64,000 nt of DNA, from positions 310,001 through 374,000 of the forward strand of contig CAWBGI010000005.1 in NCBI GenBank assembly GCA_963788225.1. The letters run 5' to 3'. Under the pieces are notes generated by a model. The model saw only the letters and a program-made list of their open reading frames with translations. It made no database searches and was not told the origin of the DNA. How positions within the stretch are numbered: the first letter of the stretch is position 1; the number at the start of each line of letters is the position of its first letter. Source of the stretch: Sulfotelmatobacter sp963788225. GTDB taxonomy: Bacteria; Acidobacteriota; Terriglobia; Terriglobales; Acidobacteriaceae. This document shows, piece after piece, positions 19,701 to 27,160 of the stretch. The translations under genes were made by a program, and so were the position numbers.

Positions 19701-20222
19701 GACATCACTGCGCACAATGCTGCCGAGGGCGGAGCGGTGATCGAGGTGCGCCTGCCCATGGCAGCGGCGCCGGGAGTAGTCGTGGAAGCAGCGCCGGTTC
19801 CTGCGAAGCGCGAAGGCGCGATTCAAGGCCGGGTGCTGCTGGTGGAGGAAGAAGAAGCAGTGCTGGAGTTCGAGCGTGACGTGCTGGCCGGCGCCGGGGC
19901 CAACGTGGTGACCGCAAACAAGAGCGAAGACGTGAAGACGCGTTTGCTCTCCGAGCCGTTTGATGCGTTGATTATGAGCGGCAAGATGCCTGCGGACTGG
20001 AACGCCAAAGAAGCCTACCTGTGGCTCAAACAGAACTGCCCGGAGATGGAGAAGCACGTTCTGTTTACTTTCTCGCATGGAGTGGAACAGGGGGATGCGC
20101 GAGCGTTTCTGCAAGAAAACAACATTCCTTACCTGGTGAAACCCTTTGAAGTTGCAGAGCTGATCTCGCGGGCGAGGCGCCTGCTGCAAAAAGCGCAGGC
20201 GGCGGCCGCTGGCGCTAACTAG
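16716..20222 (+). CDS. Membrane hybrid sensor histidine kinase (7TM-GAF-PAS-PAS-GAF-HisKA-HATPase-pseudo-REC)
   Basis: 1168 residues. Order: about seven N-terminal membrane helices (1-225); GAF (235-380); PAS (385-495) containing a CPYC motif; second PAS (495-610, MLGYDNREELLPL); GAF (625-790); HisKA with His-811 in GVAHELNNPLTAILGY; HATPase with NIINNAVDAV, DDGPGI, FDPFYTTKSVGKGTGLGLSI; C-terminal receiver (1045-1160). The receiver keeps the acidic patch (LLVEEEE) and the Lys of YLVKPFE, but its phosphoacceptor position is serine (DALIMSGKMP, Ser-1088), so it cannot take phosphate there in the usual way. The signal is unknown. It converges with an ArsR gene 13 bp downstream. Confidence 0.93.
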   Translation: MNAALWSIWNTAQPALAGLKAGEWAVLFVLGASLLVLSALRERYLLIWTAGWALLAGSRLAGVHGAGMGIPQHFVPAIEQAAFVVAMGLLAGAVLVYIRGRDLLAPLAAITVIMAGFAVARVLLWPDSLPLRVALEVSYRIILLTASIALLRARRGRWELGAWLLAACLLLQHLSWAPFTNQIPARLVVAADVLLGLSMLLAVLGEARARARRLSVLRALTESIVLAQQQGGMMETALAELRRLTKSKAAWFRLIEGGSLVATHAIGVSQDFLREASCTELTESVSQTLERGKPVKAHRSAASAEDAWLLKSEKLQYVVTVPVLGKKSPIGLLVLGSSRTRKLTVEELEFLETCGRQLGIAIENFRLLEQALRSQRQWRNTFDSVHDIILAHDTDFRIIKANQTLLEQVEMASADVIGSTCESVLPHRLGEWTGCPYCARGDEEISEGADPCFGGFSMVSTSSYTEQGSKQKGTIHIVRDITERRSAEEKYRLLFEQVQEGVYVATPRGRLLDCNDAFVHMLGYDNREELLPLNLDEDIRVDAGQRDAFRREIEQQNYVRNFEVTMRRKNGTLLVAAESSFATRDAAGEIERFQGFVLDVTEKRRAEDEMRRRNRELNALNAMAVVATQSFDLDEILNLTLRQVVSLFGAESGAVYLSDSDAPTYRRRAAWGPRSRDRSRPGEISFAEGFGDLVMRSRAEVITAEYLPHLTGTVADFIRSDRDGAWIWVLFWGKDSPIGMMGLRSQAEYEYSSGEENLMVAISRQLATTIEKVRLYEETCKAYEDLRRTQEQLLQSEKMSAVGQLIAGVAHELNNPLTAILGYAQLLESEGLNERAQDYVGKMFKQAQRTHRVVQNLLSFARQRKPERSEVDIRKVLEETLALRDYDLKINKIVVEKDLGAEAALVVADPHQLEQVFLNIINNAVDAVLEAKRSGKLKIRVYCEKGAVCAQFADDGPGIKDPKRIFDPFYTTKSVGKGTGLGLSICYGIVKEHGGDITAHNAAEGGAVIEVRLPMAAAPGVVVEAAPVPAKREGAIQGRVLLVEEEEAVLEFERDVLAGAGANVVTANKSEDVKTRLLSEPFDALIMSGKMPADWNAKEAYLWLKQNCPEMEKHVLFTFSHGVEQGDARAFLQENNIPYLVKPFEVAELISRARRLLQKAQAAAAGAN

Positions 20223-20235
20223 CGAGGGATTCGAT

Positions 20236-20544
20236 TTACAGTTGCGTGCGCAGGCTCTTTGCCAACCGGCGGAGAGCTTTTTCGTTGCGGCGATACCAGC
20301 GCCATTGACCTTGCTTCACAGCGTCAACCAGGCCCGCCTTGGTGAGGATCGCCATGTGATGCGAGATGGTCGGCTGGGAGAGATGCACGCGTTCTTCAAT
20401 GTCGCCAGCGCAGAGACCATTCTTTCCTGCGGCTGGGATACTGCTGGCAGCCGGGCCGCGTTGTTTCAGCGCCTGGAGAATGCGACGCCGGGTAGGATCG
20501 GCAATGGCATGGAGCGAGAGGTCGATAGTGGTGGTCGTAGTCAT
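20236..20544 (-). CDS. ArsR-family transcriptional regulator
   Basis: 102-residue winged-helix regulator: IADPTRRRILQALKQRG (helix 1-2), LCAGDIEERVHLSQPTISHHMAILTKAGLV (recognition helix) and QWRWYRRNE (wing). The usual metal-binding ELCVCDL motif is absent (only one Cys, in GLCAGD), so it probably senses something other than arsenic or zinc, like the SdpR/YgaV-type members. An insertion (GPAASSIPAAGKN) separates helices 2 and 3. No obvious co-transcribed target. Confidence 0.88.
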   Translation of the reverse strand: MTTTTTIDLSLHAIADPTRRRILQALKQRGPAASSIPAAGKNGLCAGDIEERVHLSQPTISHHMAILTKAGLVDAVKQGQWRWYRRNEKALRRLAKSLRTQL

Positions 20545-20605
20545 CGGGAATAGGAATAGCGGTTAAATTGACGGTTGTCAATATGCTGGAGCACGCAAAA
20601 AGCAG

Positions 20606-20660
20606 GTTCCCTTCGGCAGGCTCAGGGCAGGCTCTCACCGGGCTACCGGTTCGGAATGAC
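20606..20660. repeat. Dispersed intergenic repeat
   Basis: GC-rich segment containing CCTTCGGCAGGCTCAGGGCA and GGTTCGGAATGACAAAAT in the gap between the ArsR gene and the next gene. From general knowledge this sequence type recurs in intergenic DNA of acidobacterial and other environmental genomes; only one copy is in the window, so the call rests on recognition. Confidence 0.4.
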
Positions 20661-20678
20661 AAAATCATTCAAAAGACA

Positions 20679-20903
20679 TCAGGAGCGCTGGCGTGGGGCT
20701 CGCAGCCACTCGATGCGCGTAAATTCGATGTACCGGACGTCGCTATCCGGTTGAGAGCAGTTGGATTGGTTGAGGCGAGGGGCCAGCGTGCCGCCGCGAA
20801 TCCAATAGCCGGCTTCATCCTTCTTAAGAACGGTTGCGTCGAGCGGATCCATTCCTTGCAGCTTGAAGATGACACGGCGGTTCAGCAGGGGATCAAGCTT
20901 CAT
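20679..20903 (-). CDS. Small conserved hypothetical protein
   Basis: 74 residues, MKLDPLLNRRVIFKLQGMDP followed by a DEAGYWIRGGTLA segment and a basic C-terminus. It starts 11 bp after the SPOR gene stop on the same strand, so the two are probably co-transcribed. The beta-rich pattern (RVIFKL, DATVLK, YWIRGG, RYIEFTRIEWL) suggests a small barrel. No function recognised. Confidence 0.6.
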   Translation of the reverse strand: MKLDPLLNRRVIFKLQGMDPLDATVLKKDEAGYWIRGGTLAPRLNQSNCSQPDSDVRYIEFTRIEWLRAPRQRS

Positions 20904-20914
20904 AATTTGGCTTG

Positions 20915-21544
20915 TTATTTTTTTAAGATCGGACTATATCCGTCGTTGATGAGCCGCGTGCGCATGCCTTCGGCGTCCTTGATGTCGGTGAAGGGCCCGA
21001 CCTGCACGCGAAACAGTTTGTCGGTCGTGGAATTGCCGGCGACGAAAGCCGGGTATTGCTTTTTCTTGAGAGCTTCGACCAGGGCTGCGGCATCGTCCTG
21101 CTTGCTGACTGCGGCTACCTGCACGAAATAAGCGGTGGTCGGAACCGTCACCATGGGATCGGGCGGCGTGGCCGCCGGCTGAGCTTGTGTGCTGGTCGAA
21201 GAAGCTCCGGTGGATGCTGCCGGCGTTTGGACGGCAGTCGTGGGACTCGTGGCTTCCGAGTCAGCCGAAGCCGGGGTCAGTTGCGGGTTGGCGTCCTTTT
21301 GCTCGACTGCTTTGTAAAAAGTCATCGGCGTGGCAGGTTGGGCAACCGAAGAACCGGCGGGCTTGGGGCTGTTGGAAGCCGTGGTCACAGCAGCCGTACC
21401 AGTTGCGGCGAGGCCGGCGTCTGACTTGCGGCCCAGTGTGTAGCCGAGCGCGAAGAACACTGCGCAGACGATCACCAGGCCGAAGAAGAGGCCCAGAAGC
21501 TTCGTGGTGCCTAGAGTGATTTCAGTGTCTTGTGAAGAATCCAT
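20915..21544 (-). CDS. SPOR-domain membrane protein
   Basis: About 210 residues: short cytoplasmic N-terminus, one membrane helix (LLGLFFGLVIVCAVFFALGY), a long Ser/Thr/Ala/Pro linker, and a C-terminal SPOR domain (YFVQVAAVSKQDDAAALVEA ... FRVQVGPFTDIKDAEGMRTR). SPOR domains bind denuded glycan strands at the division septum, so a role in division or septal murein is likely. Start choice: ATG at 21544 or 21553; the only GAGG upstream belongs to the REP-like sequence at 21556-21574, spaced 12 or 3 bases respectively. Confidence 0.88.
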   Translation of the reverse strand: MDSSQDTEITLGTTKLLGLFFGLVIVCAVFFALGYTLGRKSDAGLAATGTAAVTTASNSPKPAGSSVAQPATPMTFYKAVEQKDANPQLTPASADSEATSPTTAVQTPAASTGASSTSTQAQPAATPPDPMVTVPTTAYFVQVAAVSKQDDAAALVEALKKKQYPAFVAGNSTTDKLFRVQVGPFTDIKDAEGMRTRLINDGYSPILKK

Positions 21545-21555
21545 TGCAACCATGT

Positions 21556-21574
21556 ACCTCAGGGGCTAAAGCCC
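21556..21574. repeat. REP module A upstream of the SPOR gene
   Basis: ACCTCAGGGGCTAAAGCCC, the GGGCTAAAGCCC palindrome family seen also at 9019, 14761 and 63132. Two further small palindromes follow (GCAGCGCTCAAGCGCTGC near 21600 and GCGGCTGCGCCGC near 21627), filling the gap between the slipin and SPOR genes. Confidence 0.75.
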
Positions 21575-21670
21575 ACATGTCATCGCGCATCTTTATCGCA
21601 GCGCTCAAGCGCTGCTCCACCCTTTGCGGCTGCGCCGCTTAAGTCGATATTGCGCCGCTTAAACCATTAC

Positions 21671-22450
21671 TCATGCAGCTTTGTCGTCGCCCTTGCCCAG
21701 CAACTTCTGCAGGCCTGAGAAAAAGTCAACCGGTACGGGGAAGATTACAGTCGTATTTTTCTCAACGCCGATTTCCGTCAGCGTCTGCAGGTAGCGAAGC
21801 TGCACGCTGACCGGCTCGGTCGCCAGCAAATGTGCGGCGTCCACCAGGCGCTGTGCGGCTGAGAACTCACCCTCGGCGTGAATGATCTTGGAACGCTTTT
21901 CGCGCTCGGCCTCGGCCTGCTTCGCCATGGCGCGCAGCATGGATTCCGGCATGTCTACCTGCTTAACTTCCACGTTCGTCACTTTCACGCCCCACGGTGA
22001 AGTGTGCTGGTCGAGAATGCTTTGCAGACGCAGGTTGATCTTTTCTCGATGCGCGAGCAGTTCGTCGAGTTCCTGTTCGCCGAGCACGGAGCGCAGCGTG
22101 GTCTGGGCAAACTGCGAAGTCTGGTAGACGTAGTTGGAAACTTCGTTCACCGCCTTGTTGGGATCGATGACCCGCAGGAAAATGACGGCGTTTACTTTGA
22201 GCGTAACGTTGTCGCGAGTGATGATGTCTTGCGGCGGCACTTCGAGCGCCTCCTGCCGGAGCGACACTCGGACGATGCGGTCGATCGGCGCGAACACCAG
22301 CACCACTCCCGGACCCTTGGCGTTCGTCAACAGACGACCCAGGCGGAAGATGACGCCACGTTCGTACTCGGCCAGGATTTTGATGGAGCTGAGCAAGTAG
22401 AGGACGACGATGATGATGACAACTGCGGTAAAGGAAAAACCGATGTCCAT
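21671..22450 (-). CDS. Slipin (stomatin-like SPFH/band 7 protein)
   Basis: 259 residues. One N-terminal membrane helix (FTAVVIIIVVLYLLSSI) followed by an SPFH domain: YERGVIFRLGRL, PGVVLVFAPIDRIVRVSLR, PPQDIITRDNVTLKVNAV, LRSVLGEQELDELLAHREKI, VKVTNVEVKQVDMPESM, and a short coiled-coil region (AKQAEAEREKRSKIIHAEGE). Slipins form membrane microdomain scaffolds and are typically encoded with NfeD, exactly as here: the NfeD protease gene ends 117 bp upstream on the same strand. The ATG at 22450 has GGAGG seven bases upstream. Confidence 0.94.
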   Translation of the reverse strand: MDIGFSFTAVVIIIVVLYLLSSIKILAEYERGVIFRLGRLLTNAKGPGVVLVFAPIDRIVRVSLRQEALEVPPQDIITRDNVTLKVNAVIFLRVIDPNKAVNEVSNYVYQTSQFAQTTLRSVLGEQELDELLAHREKINLRLQSILDQHTSPWGVKVTNVEVKQVDMPESMLRAMAKQAEAEREKRSKIIHAEGEFSAAQRLVDAAHLLATEPVSVQLRYLQTLTEIGVEKNTTVIFPVPVDFFSGLQKLLGKGDDKAA

Positions 22451-22567
22451 ACCAATACCTCCGCGACTGAAACAGACAAGCGCCGCTGAGGCGGATTGTA
22501 TCGCAATGGTGAGAGGAGGGCGCGGAATTCGGATGCAGGTGGTTGCTTGGGCTGGTGCGTCGGCTGA

Positions 22568-23893
22568 CTAAAAAGCAACCGGCGCTGGCGAGTTCCGGGT
22601 TGCGGTCACAGGCTCCACTCGAAGCAGAAGGCCGTCTACGCGGCGCACAATTACGGCCTCGCCGGTCGGCACGTCCGCCGAGGAAACGGCATCCCAGAGT
22701 TCGCCGTGGATGAAGATTTTTCCACTTGGCGAAAGTGCACTCTGGGCGATGCCCGTCTCACCGATCAATCCCTGGGCGCCAGAAACCATCTTATTGCGGC
22801 GCGCTTTCAAAGCAATTCCCATCAGGAACGCCGTGATCAATCCGAGCGGAATGCTGACTGCGAGCGCGGTCAGCAGGTGGACGCGCATTTCCGGGATGGG
22901 AGAATCGACCAGCAGCAGCCCTCCGAGAGTGATAAGCGCAATGCCGCCGATGGTTAGTACGCCATGGGTGGCGAATTTAGCTTCGGCGGCGAAGAGCGCG
23001 AACGCGCCGAGAATGAGGCCCAGCGCCGCAAAGCGCGTGGGCAGCAGATTGAGAGCGAAGGCCGCGATCAAGATGAAGACGACGCCCACGGTTCCAGGAA
23101 TGACCGCGCCGGGATGGTTGAATTCGGCATAGAGCGCAAGCGCGCCGATGGCGAGCAGGATGAAGGCGACGTTCGGGTCCATCAGATAACTGAGAATTTG
23201 TTCTTTGAGAGTCATGCCAAATGGCACCACGAGTTGGCCGGAAAGCTTCAGCGTGACTTCCTGGCCGTTGAAGCGCTTGAAACTCTTGCCCTCCATCTGG
23301 CGGAAAAGATCCTGCTCATCGGAGGCCACATAGTCGATTAAATGCTGCGAAAGCGCTTCCTGTTCTGTGAACGACTTGGACTCCATCACGGCGCTTTCCG
23401 CAACCTCCACATTGCGGCCGCGCCGCGAGACGACAGAGCGCATCAGCGCAGCGGTGTCATTCTCAATCTTGCGCTTCATCTCGTCGTCAACCTTGGGAGC
23501 GAATGGGCCAATCAGCACGGGATGCGCCGCGCCCGCGTTGGTTCCAGGCGCCATGGCTGCTACATCTGCCGCCTCGAGAATGAAGATTCCCGCCGAACCG
23601 GCGCGACTGCCGCTGGGCGCGACATAGAGAATCACGGGAACCTTAGAATTTGTGATCTTCTCGATTATCTGGCGGGTGGATTCGACGAGGCCTCCAGGAG
23701 TATTGATCTCGATCAATACAGCTTGATCGTTGCGGCGCTGGGCTTCGTCGATAGCGCGGGCGATGTACTCCTCGGTGACGGGCTGGATGGTGTCGTTGAG
23801 GACAATCTTGAGGACTTCGGCGGAGGAAGCCGAACTGAGAATCAGCGCGGCAACTAGGCCAATAACAATTCGCAAGGTCGGATTTCTTTTCAT
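22568..23893 (-). CDS. NfeD-family membrane serine protease (long form, ClpP-class)
   Basis: 441 residues. Signal peptide; ClpP-like Ser/Lys protease domain with INTPGGLVESTRQI, APSGSRAGSAGIFILEAADV (catalytic Ser region), MAPGTNAGAAHPV and a conserved GRNVEVAESAVMES segment; four to five membrane helices (about 235-360); a C-terminal OB-fold NfeD domain (LIGETGIAQSALSPSGKIF, IVRRVDGLLLRV). Archaeal relatives cleave the C-terminus of the partner slipin/stomatin. The pairing with the downstream slipin supports a shared membrane-quality role. Confidence 0.93.
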   Translation of the reverse strand: MKRNPTLRIVIGLVAALILSSASSAEVLKIVLNDTIQPVTEEYIARAIDEAQRRNDQAVLIEINTPGGLVESTRQIIEKITNSKVPVILYVAPSGSRAGSAGIFILEAADVAAMAPGTNAGAAHPVLIGPFAPKVDDEMKRKIENDTAALMRSVVSRRGRNVEVAESAVMESKSFTEQEALSQHLIDYVASDEQDLFRQMEGKSFKRFNGQEVTLKLSGQLVVPFGMTLKEQILSYLMDPNVAFILLAIGALALYAEFNHPGAVIPGTVGVVFILIAAFALNLLPTRFAALGLILGAFALFAAEAKFATHGVLTIGGIALITLGGLLLVDSPIPEMRVHLLTALAVSIPLGLITAFLMGIALKARRNKMVSGAQGLIGETGIAQSALSPSGKIFIHGELWDAVSSADVPTGEAVIVRRVDGLLLRVEPVTATRNSPAPVAF

Positions 23894-23927
23894 CGGTCGC
23901 CAATCGTCTACATCAATATTCTTACTC

Positions 23928-25289
23928 TCATTTGTGACTCATGGCAGACATTTCTTCAGTTTCAGCGCCAGAAAGCCCGAGGTGTGCGCCGCTCCAGCCG
24001 GGAAGATCGGTACTGCCGGTGATCAGGCGGGCGCCCCGTTCATAGGTGAAATACGACCACGCCCATTGAATGAAGACCAGCACGCGGTTTTGAAAACCAA
24101 TCAGGAAAAGAATGTGGACGAACAGCCAGGCCAGCCAGGCCATGAAACCGGAGATATGAATCTTGCCGAACTGCGCGACTGCGGCTGCACGGCCGATGGT
24201 GGCCAGGCTGCCTTTGTCGAAGTAATGAAACGGGGGACGCACAGAACGCGAGGAGGACGGAACACCCGCTTCGATTTCTCGACGGATTAGCTTGGCTACG
24301 TAGCGGCCTTCGAGAATCGCGACCGGAGCGACGCCGGGAAGCAGTTTGCCGGATTTATCTTTGAGTGCGGCGAGGTCTCCGATTACGAAGACTTCGGGGT
24401 GGTTGGGAAGGCTGAGATCGGGATTGACGAGCACGCGTCCCGCGCGATCGACGGGCACGCCAAGTTTCTTCCCCAGCGGTGAGGCGGCCACGCCCGCTGC
24501 CCAGAGGATGACGGCGGCATTCATCTTCGTCTCGCCCATGTAAATTACGCCGGGCTCAATCTTTGTCACCATCGTTGAAGTCAATACCTCCACGCCCAGC
24601 CGCTGCAATTGTTCGAGCGCGCTGCGCGAAAGATCCTCAGGATACGCGGGCAAGACGTGCGGGCCGCCTTCGATGAGATGAATGCGAGCGCGGCGCGGAT
24701 CGATGGCGCGGAAATCTTGAGCGAGGGCGTGACGGCAGATTTCGGCGAGGGTTCCGGCAAGTTCGACCCCCGTGGGGCCCGCGCCCACGACCACGAAGTT
24801 CAACGGGTCGAAAGATTCTCCGGCAGCGGCTCGGCGCTCGGCGAGTTCAAACGCGAGCAGGACGCGGCGTCGAATTTCTAGGGCGTCCTCGATGGTCTTC
24901 AGGCCGGGAGCGAGAGTTTCCCATTCGTCGTGGCCGAAATAGGCGTGGCTCGCGCCGGCGGCGATGATGAGAGAATCGTAGGGAATCTCCTGGGCTTCGT
25001 CCTCGATAACAGTTTGCACCACGCGGCGTTCGAGATCGAAGCCTGTCACTTCAGCCATGAGCACTTCAACGTTTTTGTGACGGCGCAGAATCGAGCGGAT
25101 CGGGGCAGCAATCTCTCCGGGCGAAAGGCCGGCTGTCGCCACCTGATAGAGCAGCGGCTGAAAAGTGTGATGATTCTTACGGTCGATAACGGTGATGCTT
25201 ACGGGTGCGCGGGCCAGCCTCTGGGCTGCGTTCAGGCCGCCGAAGCCCGCTCCCACGATCACGACGCGATGGGCCGTCTTGCTGTTCAT
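23928..25289 (-). CDS. ndh: Type II NADH dehydrogenase (NDH-2)
   Basis: 453-residue FAD-dependent oxidoreductase that passes electrons from NADH to quinone without pumping protons. Rossmann motif for FAD (VVIVGAGFGGLNAAQRLA), HTFQPLLYQVATAGLSPGEI (quinone-side signature of NDH-2), the NADH-binding VVVGAGPTGVELAG, and VFVIGDLAAL for the second FAD contact. The C-terminus has a hydrophobic hairpin (GFMAWLAWLFVHILFLIGF) anchoring it at the membrane. It diverges from the next gene with only 26 bp between starts, so promoters must overlap coding sequence. Confidence 0.92.
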   Translation of the reverse strand: MNSKTAHRVVIVGAGFGGLNAAQRLARAPVSITVIDRKNHHTFQPLLYQVATAGLSPGEIAAPIRSILRRHKNVEVLMAEVTGFDLERRVVQTVIEDEAQEIPYDSLIIAAGASHAYFGHDEWETLAPGLKTIEDALEIRRRVLLAFELAERRAAAGESFDPLNFVVVGAGPTGVELAGTLAEICRHALAQDFRAIDPRRARIHLIEGGPHVLPAYPEDLSRSALEQLQRLGVEVLTSTMVTKIEPGVIYMGETKMNAAVILWAAGVAASPLGKKLGVPVDRAGRVLVNPDLSLPNHPEVFVIGDLAALKDKSGKLLPGVAPVAILEGRYVAKLIRREIEAGVPSSSRSVRPPFHYFDKGSLATIGRAAAVAQFGKIHISGFMAWLAWLFVHILFLIGFQNRVLVFIQWAWSYFTYERGARLITGSTDLPGWSGAHLGLSGAETEEMSAMSHK

Positions 25290-25315
25290 GATCTCACTCT
25301 GTAAGATTCAGCGCG

Positions 25316-26974
25316 ATGGTAATCGGCTCCAGAAGTTCGGCTGCGAACTCGCATCCTGCGTGGGCAGGGTGGTTCGTTCCGTCGGCCGGCGATTTGATTT
25401 TTGTGGCACTGTTGGGTCTGCTGACGTGCACCACGCTCTCGGTGCGCTTGCTGGCTGATGCTGGAATCGGGTGGCATATTCGTACGGGACAACTGATTCT
25501 GGCAACACATCAGATTCCGCGCGTCGATCCATTTTCCTCCATGAGTGGCCAGCCGTGGTTTGCCTGGGAGTGGCTTTACGACGTGGCCGTAGGTTGGCTG
25601 GATCGTGCGGCGGGGCTGAACGGTGTGGTGCTGCTCACGGCTCTGATTATCGCGGGATTGTTCGCATGGACCTTCCGGCTCCTGCTGCGGCGGGGCACGA
25701 ACATTCTGGTGGCGTTGGTGCTGACGCTGCTGGCGGCTTCGGCGGCGATGATTCATTTTCAGGCGCGTCCACACGTGGTGAGCTGGCTGTTCACGGTGGT
25801 TTGGTTCTGGATTCTGGAGTCGTCGGAGGAAAGTTGTCATGACCCGTATCCCGATTCTGGCGATTACTCTCTAACAAAAGTTCCGCGCGGTCGGCGGTTA
25901 TGGTTGCTGCCGTTGCTGATGCTGGCGTGGGTAAACGTCCACGGCGGATTTCTGGTGGGCTTTGTTCTTCTCGCGATCTACTGGTTCGGCGCGGTGTGGC
26001 AGTGGCTCGGGCTAACGAGTGACCGGTTTGAGGATGTCCTGCAGAAGATCCGCGCCGGACAGCGCATCGGGGCGCTGTCGTTGACTGGCGTTTTGAGCGC
26101 GGCCGCGACGTTAGTGAATCCTTACGGCTTCAAATTGCACATTCATATCTACCGCTATCTTTCGAATCGCTTTCTGATGGACCACATCGACGAGTTTCAG
26201 TCTCCGAATTTTCACTACGTGGCGCAGAAATGCTTTGCAGGATTGCTGCTGCTGACTCTGGTCGCATTCGCAGCGAAAAGACGCCAGATTAGCCTGAGTC
26301 AAGGCTTGGTCGTTTTGTTCGCGGTGTATTCGGGTCTGTATGCATCGCGCAACATCCCGGTTTCGTCGCTGCTGCTGATTCTCGTGATTGGCCCGTGGCT
26401 CTCGGACGGAATGGACAGACTTGCAGAAATGCTCTCAGGTCGAGGGAGCGCCATTCGACGCAATTCTGCCTCGACTTCATTCCTTCAGCGAATGAAAGCG
26501 ATCGAGTTGAGCTTGCCCGGCTATGTCTGGCCAATCGCGGCCTTCGTGTTGGCCGGCTGGATTGCAGCGCACGCCGGCAAGCTAATCGCCACTCCGTTGA
26601 TGGACGCCCACTTTGACGCGAAGCGCTTTCCGGTTCGCGCGGTCGATTATCTAGAGCAGCACCAGTTTTCCGGGCCGCTGGTTGGTCCCGACTATTGGGG
26701 CGGGTATTTCATTTACCGGCTTTATCCTCGAGTGCGCGTGGTGGTTGATGACCGCCACGATTTCTACGGCGAGGAATTTCTAAAGGCTTACTTGAAGATG
26801 GTGCACGTAGAGCCGGGCTGGGACCAATTTCTCCAGAAACACCCGGCCCGCTGCGTGATTGTGCCCAAGGATTCTGCCCTGGCCAATATTATGGCCGAAA
26901 CCCAAGGCTGGCAGCCGATCTACAGCGACGATACGGCGGTGGTATTTGTACCTCGCCCAGCGGCAAGCCAGTAG
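25316..26974 (+). CDS. Polytopic membrane protein, possibly GT-C-like glycosyltransferase
   Basis: 552 residues with about ten membrane helices and a soluble C-terminal domain (from about 440: DAKRFPVRAVDYLEQHQFSG, GPDYWGGYFIYRLYP, RVVVDDRHDFYGEEF). The first periplasmic loop holds WHIRTGQLILATHQIPRVDP and PWFAWEWLYD, recalling the acidic loop of GT-C enzymes that use polyprenyl-phosphate sugars, though the classical Asp-Asp/Glu is not obvious. Similar proteins are common and unassigned in acidobacteria. Only 26 bp separates it from the divergent ndh start; no clear RBS. Confidence 0.8.
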   Translation: MVIGSRSSAANSHPAWAGWFVPSAGDLIFVALLGLLTCTTLSVRLLADAGIGWHIRTGQLILATHQIPRVDPFSSMSGQPWFAWEWLYDVAVGWLDRAAGLNGVVLLTALIIAGLFAWTFRLLLRRGTNILVALVLTLLAASAAMIHFQARPHVVSWLFTVVWFWILESSEESCHDPYPDSGDYSLTKVPRGRRLWLLPLLMLAWVNVHGGFLVGFVLLAIYWFGAVWQWLGLTSDRFEDVLQKIRAGQRIGALSLTGVLSAAATLVNPYGFKLHIHIYRYLSNRFLMDHIDEFQSPNFHYVAQKCFAGLLLLTLVAFAAKRRQISLSQGLVVLFAVYSGLYASRNIPVSSLLLILVIGPWLSDGMDRLAEMLSGRGSAIRRNSASTSFLQRMKAIELSLPGYVWPIAAFVLAGWIAAHAGKLIATPLMDAHFDAKRFPVRAVDYLEQHQFSGPLVGPDYWGGYFIYRLYPRVRVVVDDRHDFYGEEFLKAYLKMVHVEPGWDQFLQKHPARCVIVPKDSALANIMAETQGWQPIYSDDTAVVFVPRPAASQ

Positions 26975-27029
26975 CCGCGTCTCATACAACGGCCGGGAGT
27001 CGCCGCCCGAAGTTGCAAAACCGTTCACA

Positions 27030-27058
27030 TTGACAGGGCCTAAATTCTGCGATATGTT
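27030..27058 (+). promoter_or_regulatory. Sigma-70-type promoter candidate
   Basis: TTGACA (27030-27035), 17-bp spacer, TATGTT (27053-27058), leaving a leader of about 95 nt before the Asp-box protein's ATG at 27161. Perfect -35, four of six at -10. Confidence 0.5.
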
Positions 27059-27160
27059 CAGCGGCGCGGCAGCTACTACCGTGCAATCGTTGATGCTCCC
27101 GAGTGTCCTGCCATTCGGGGGCAAGGTGCAAGTCATTTTCCCAGCAAAGGATAAATCCTG

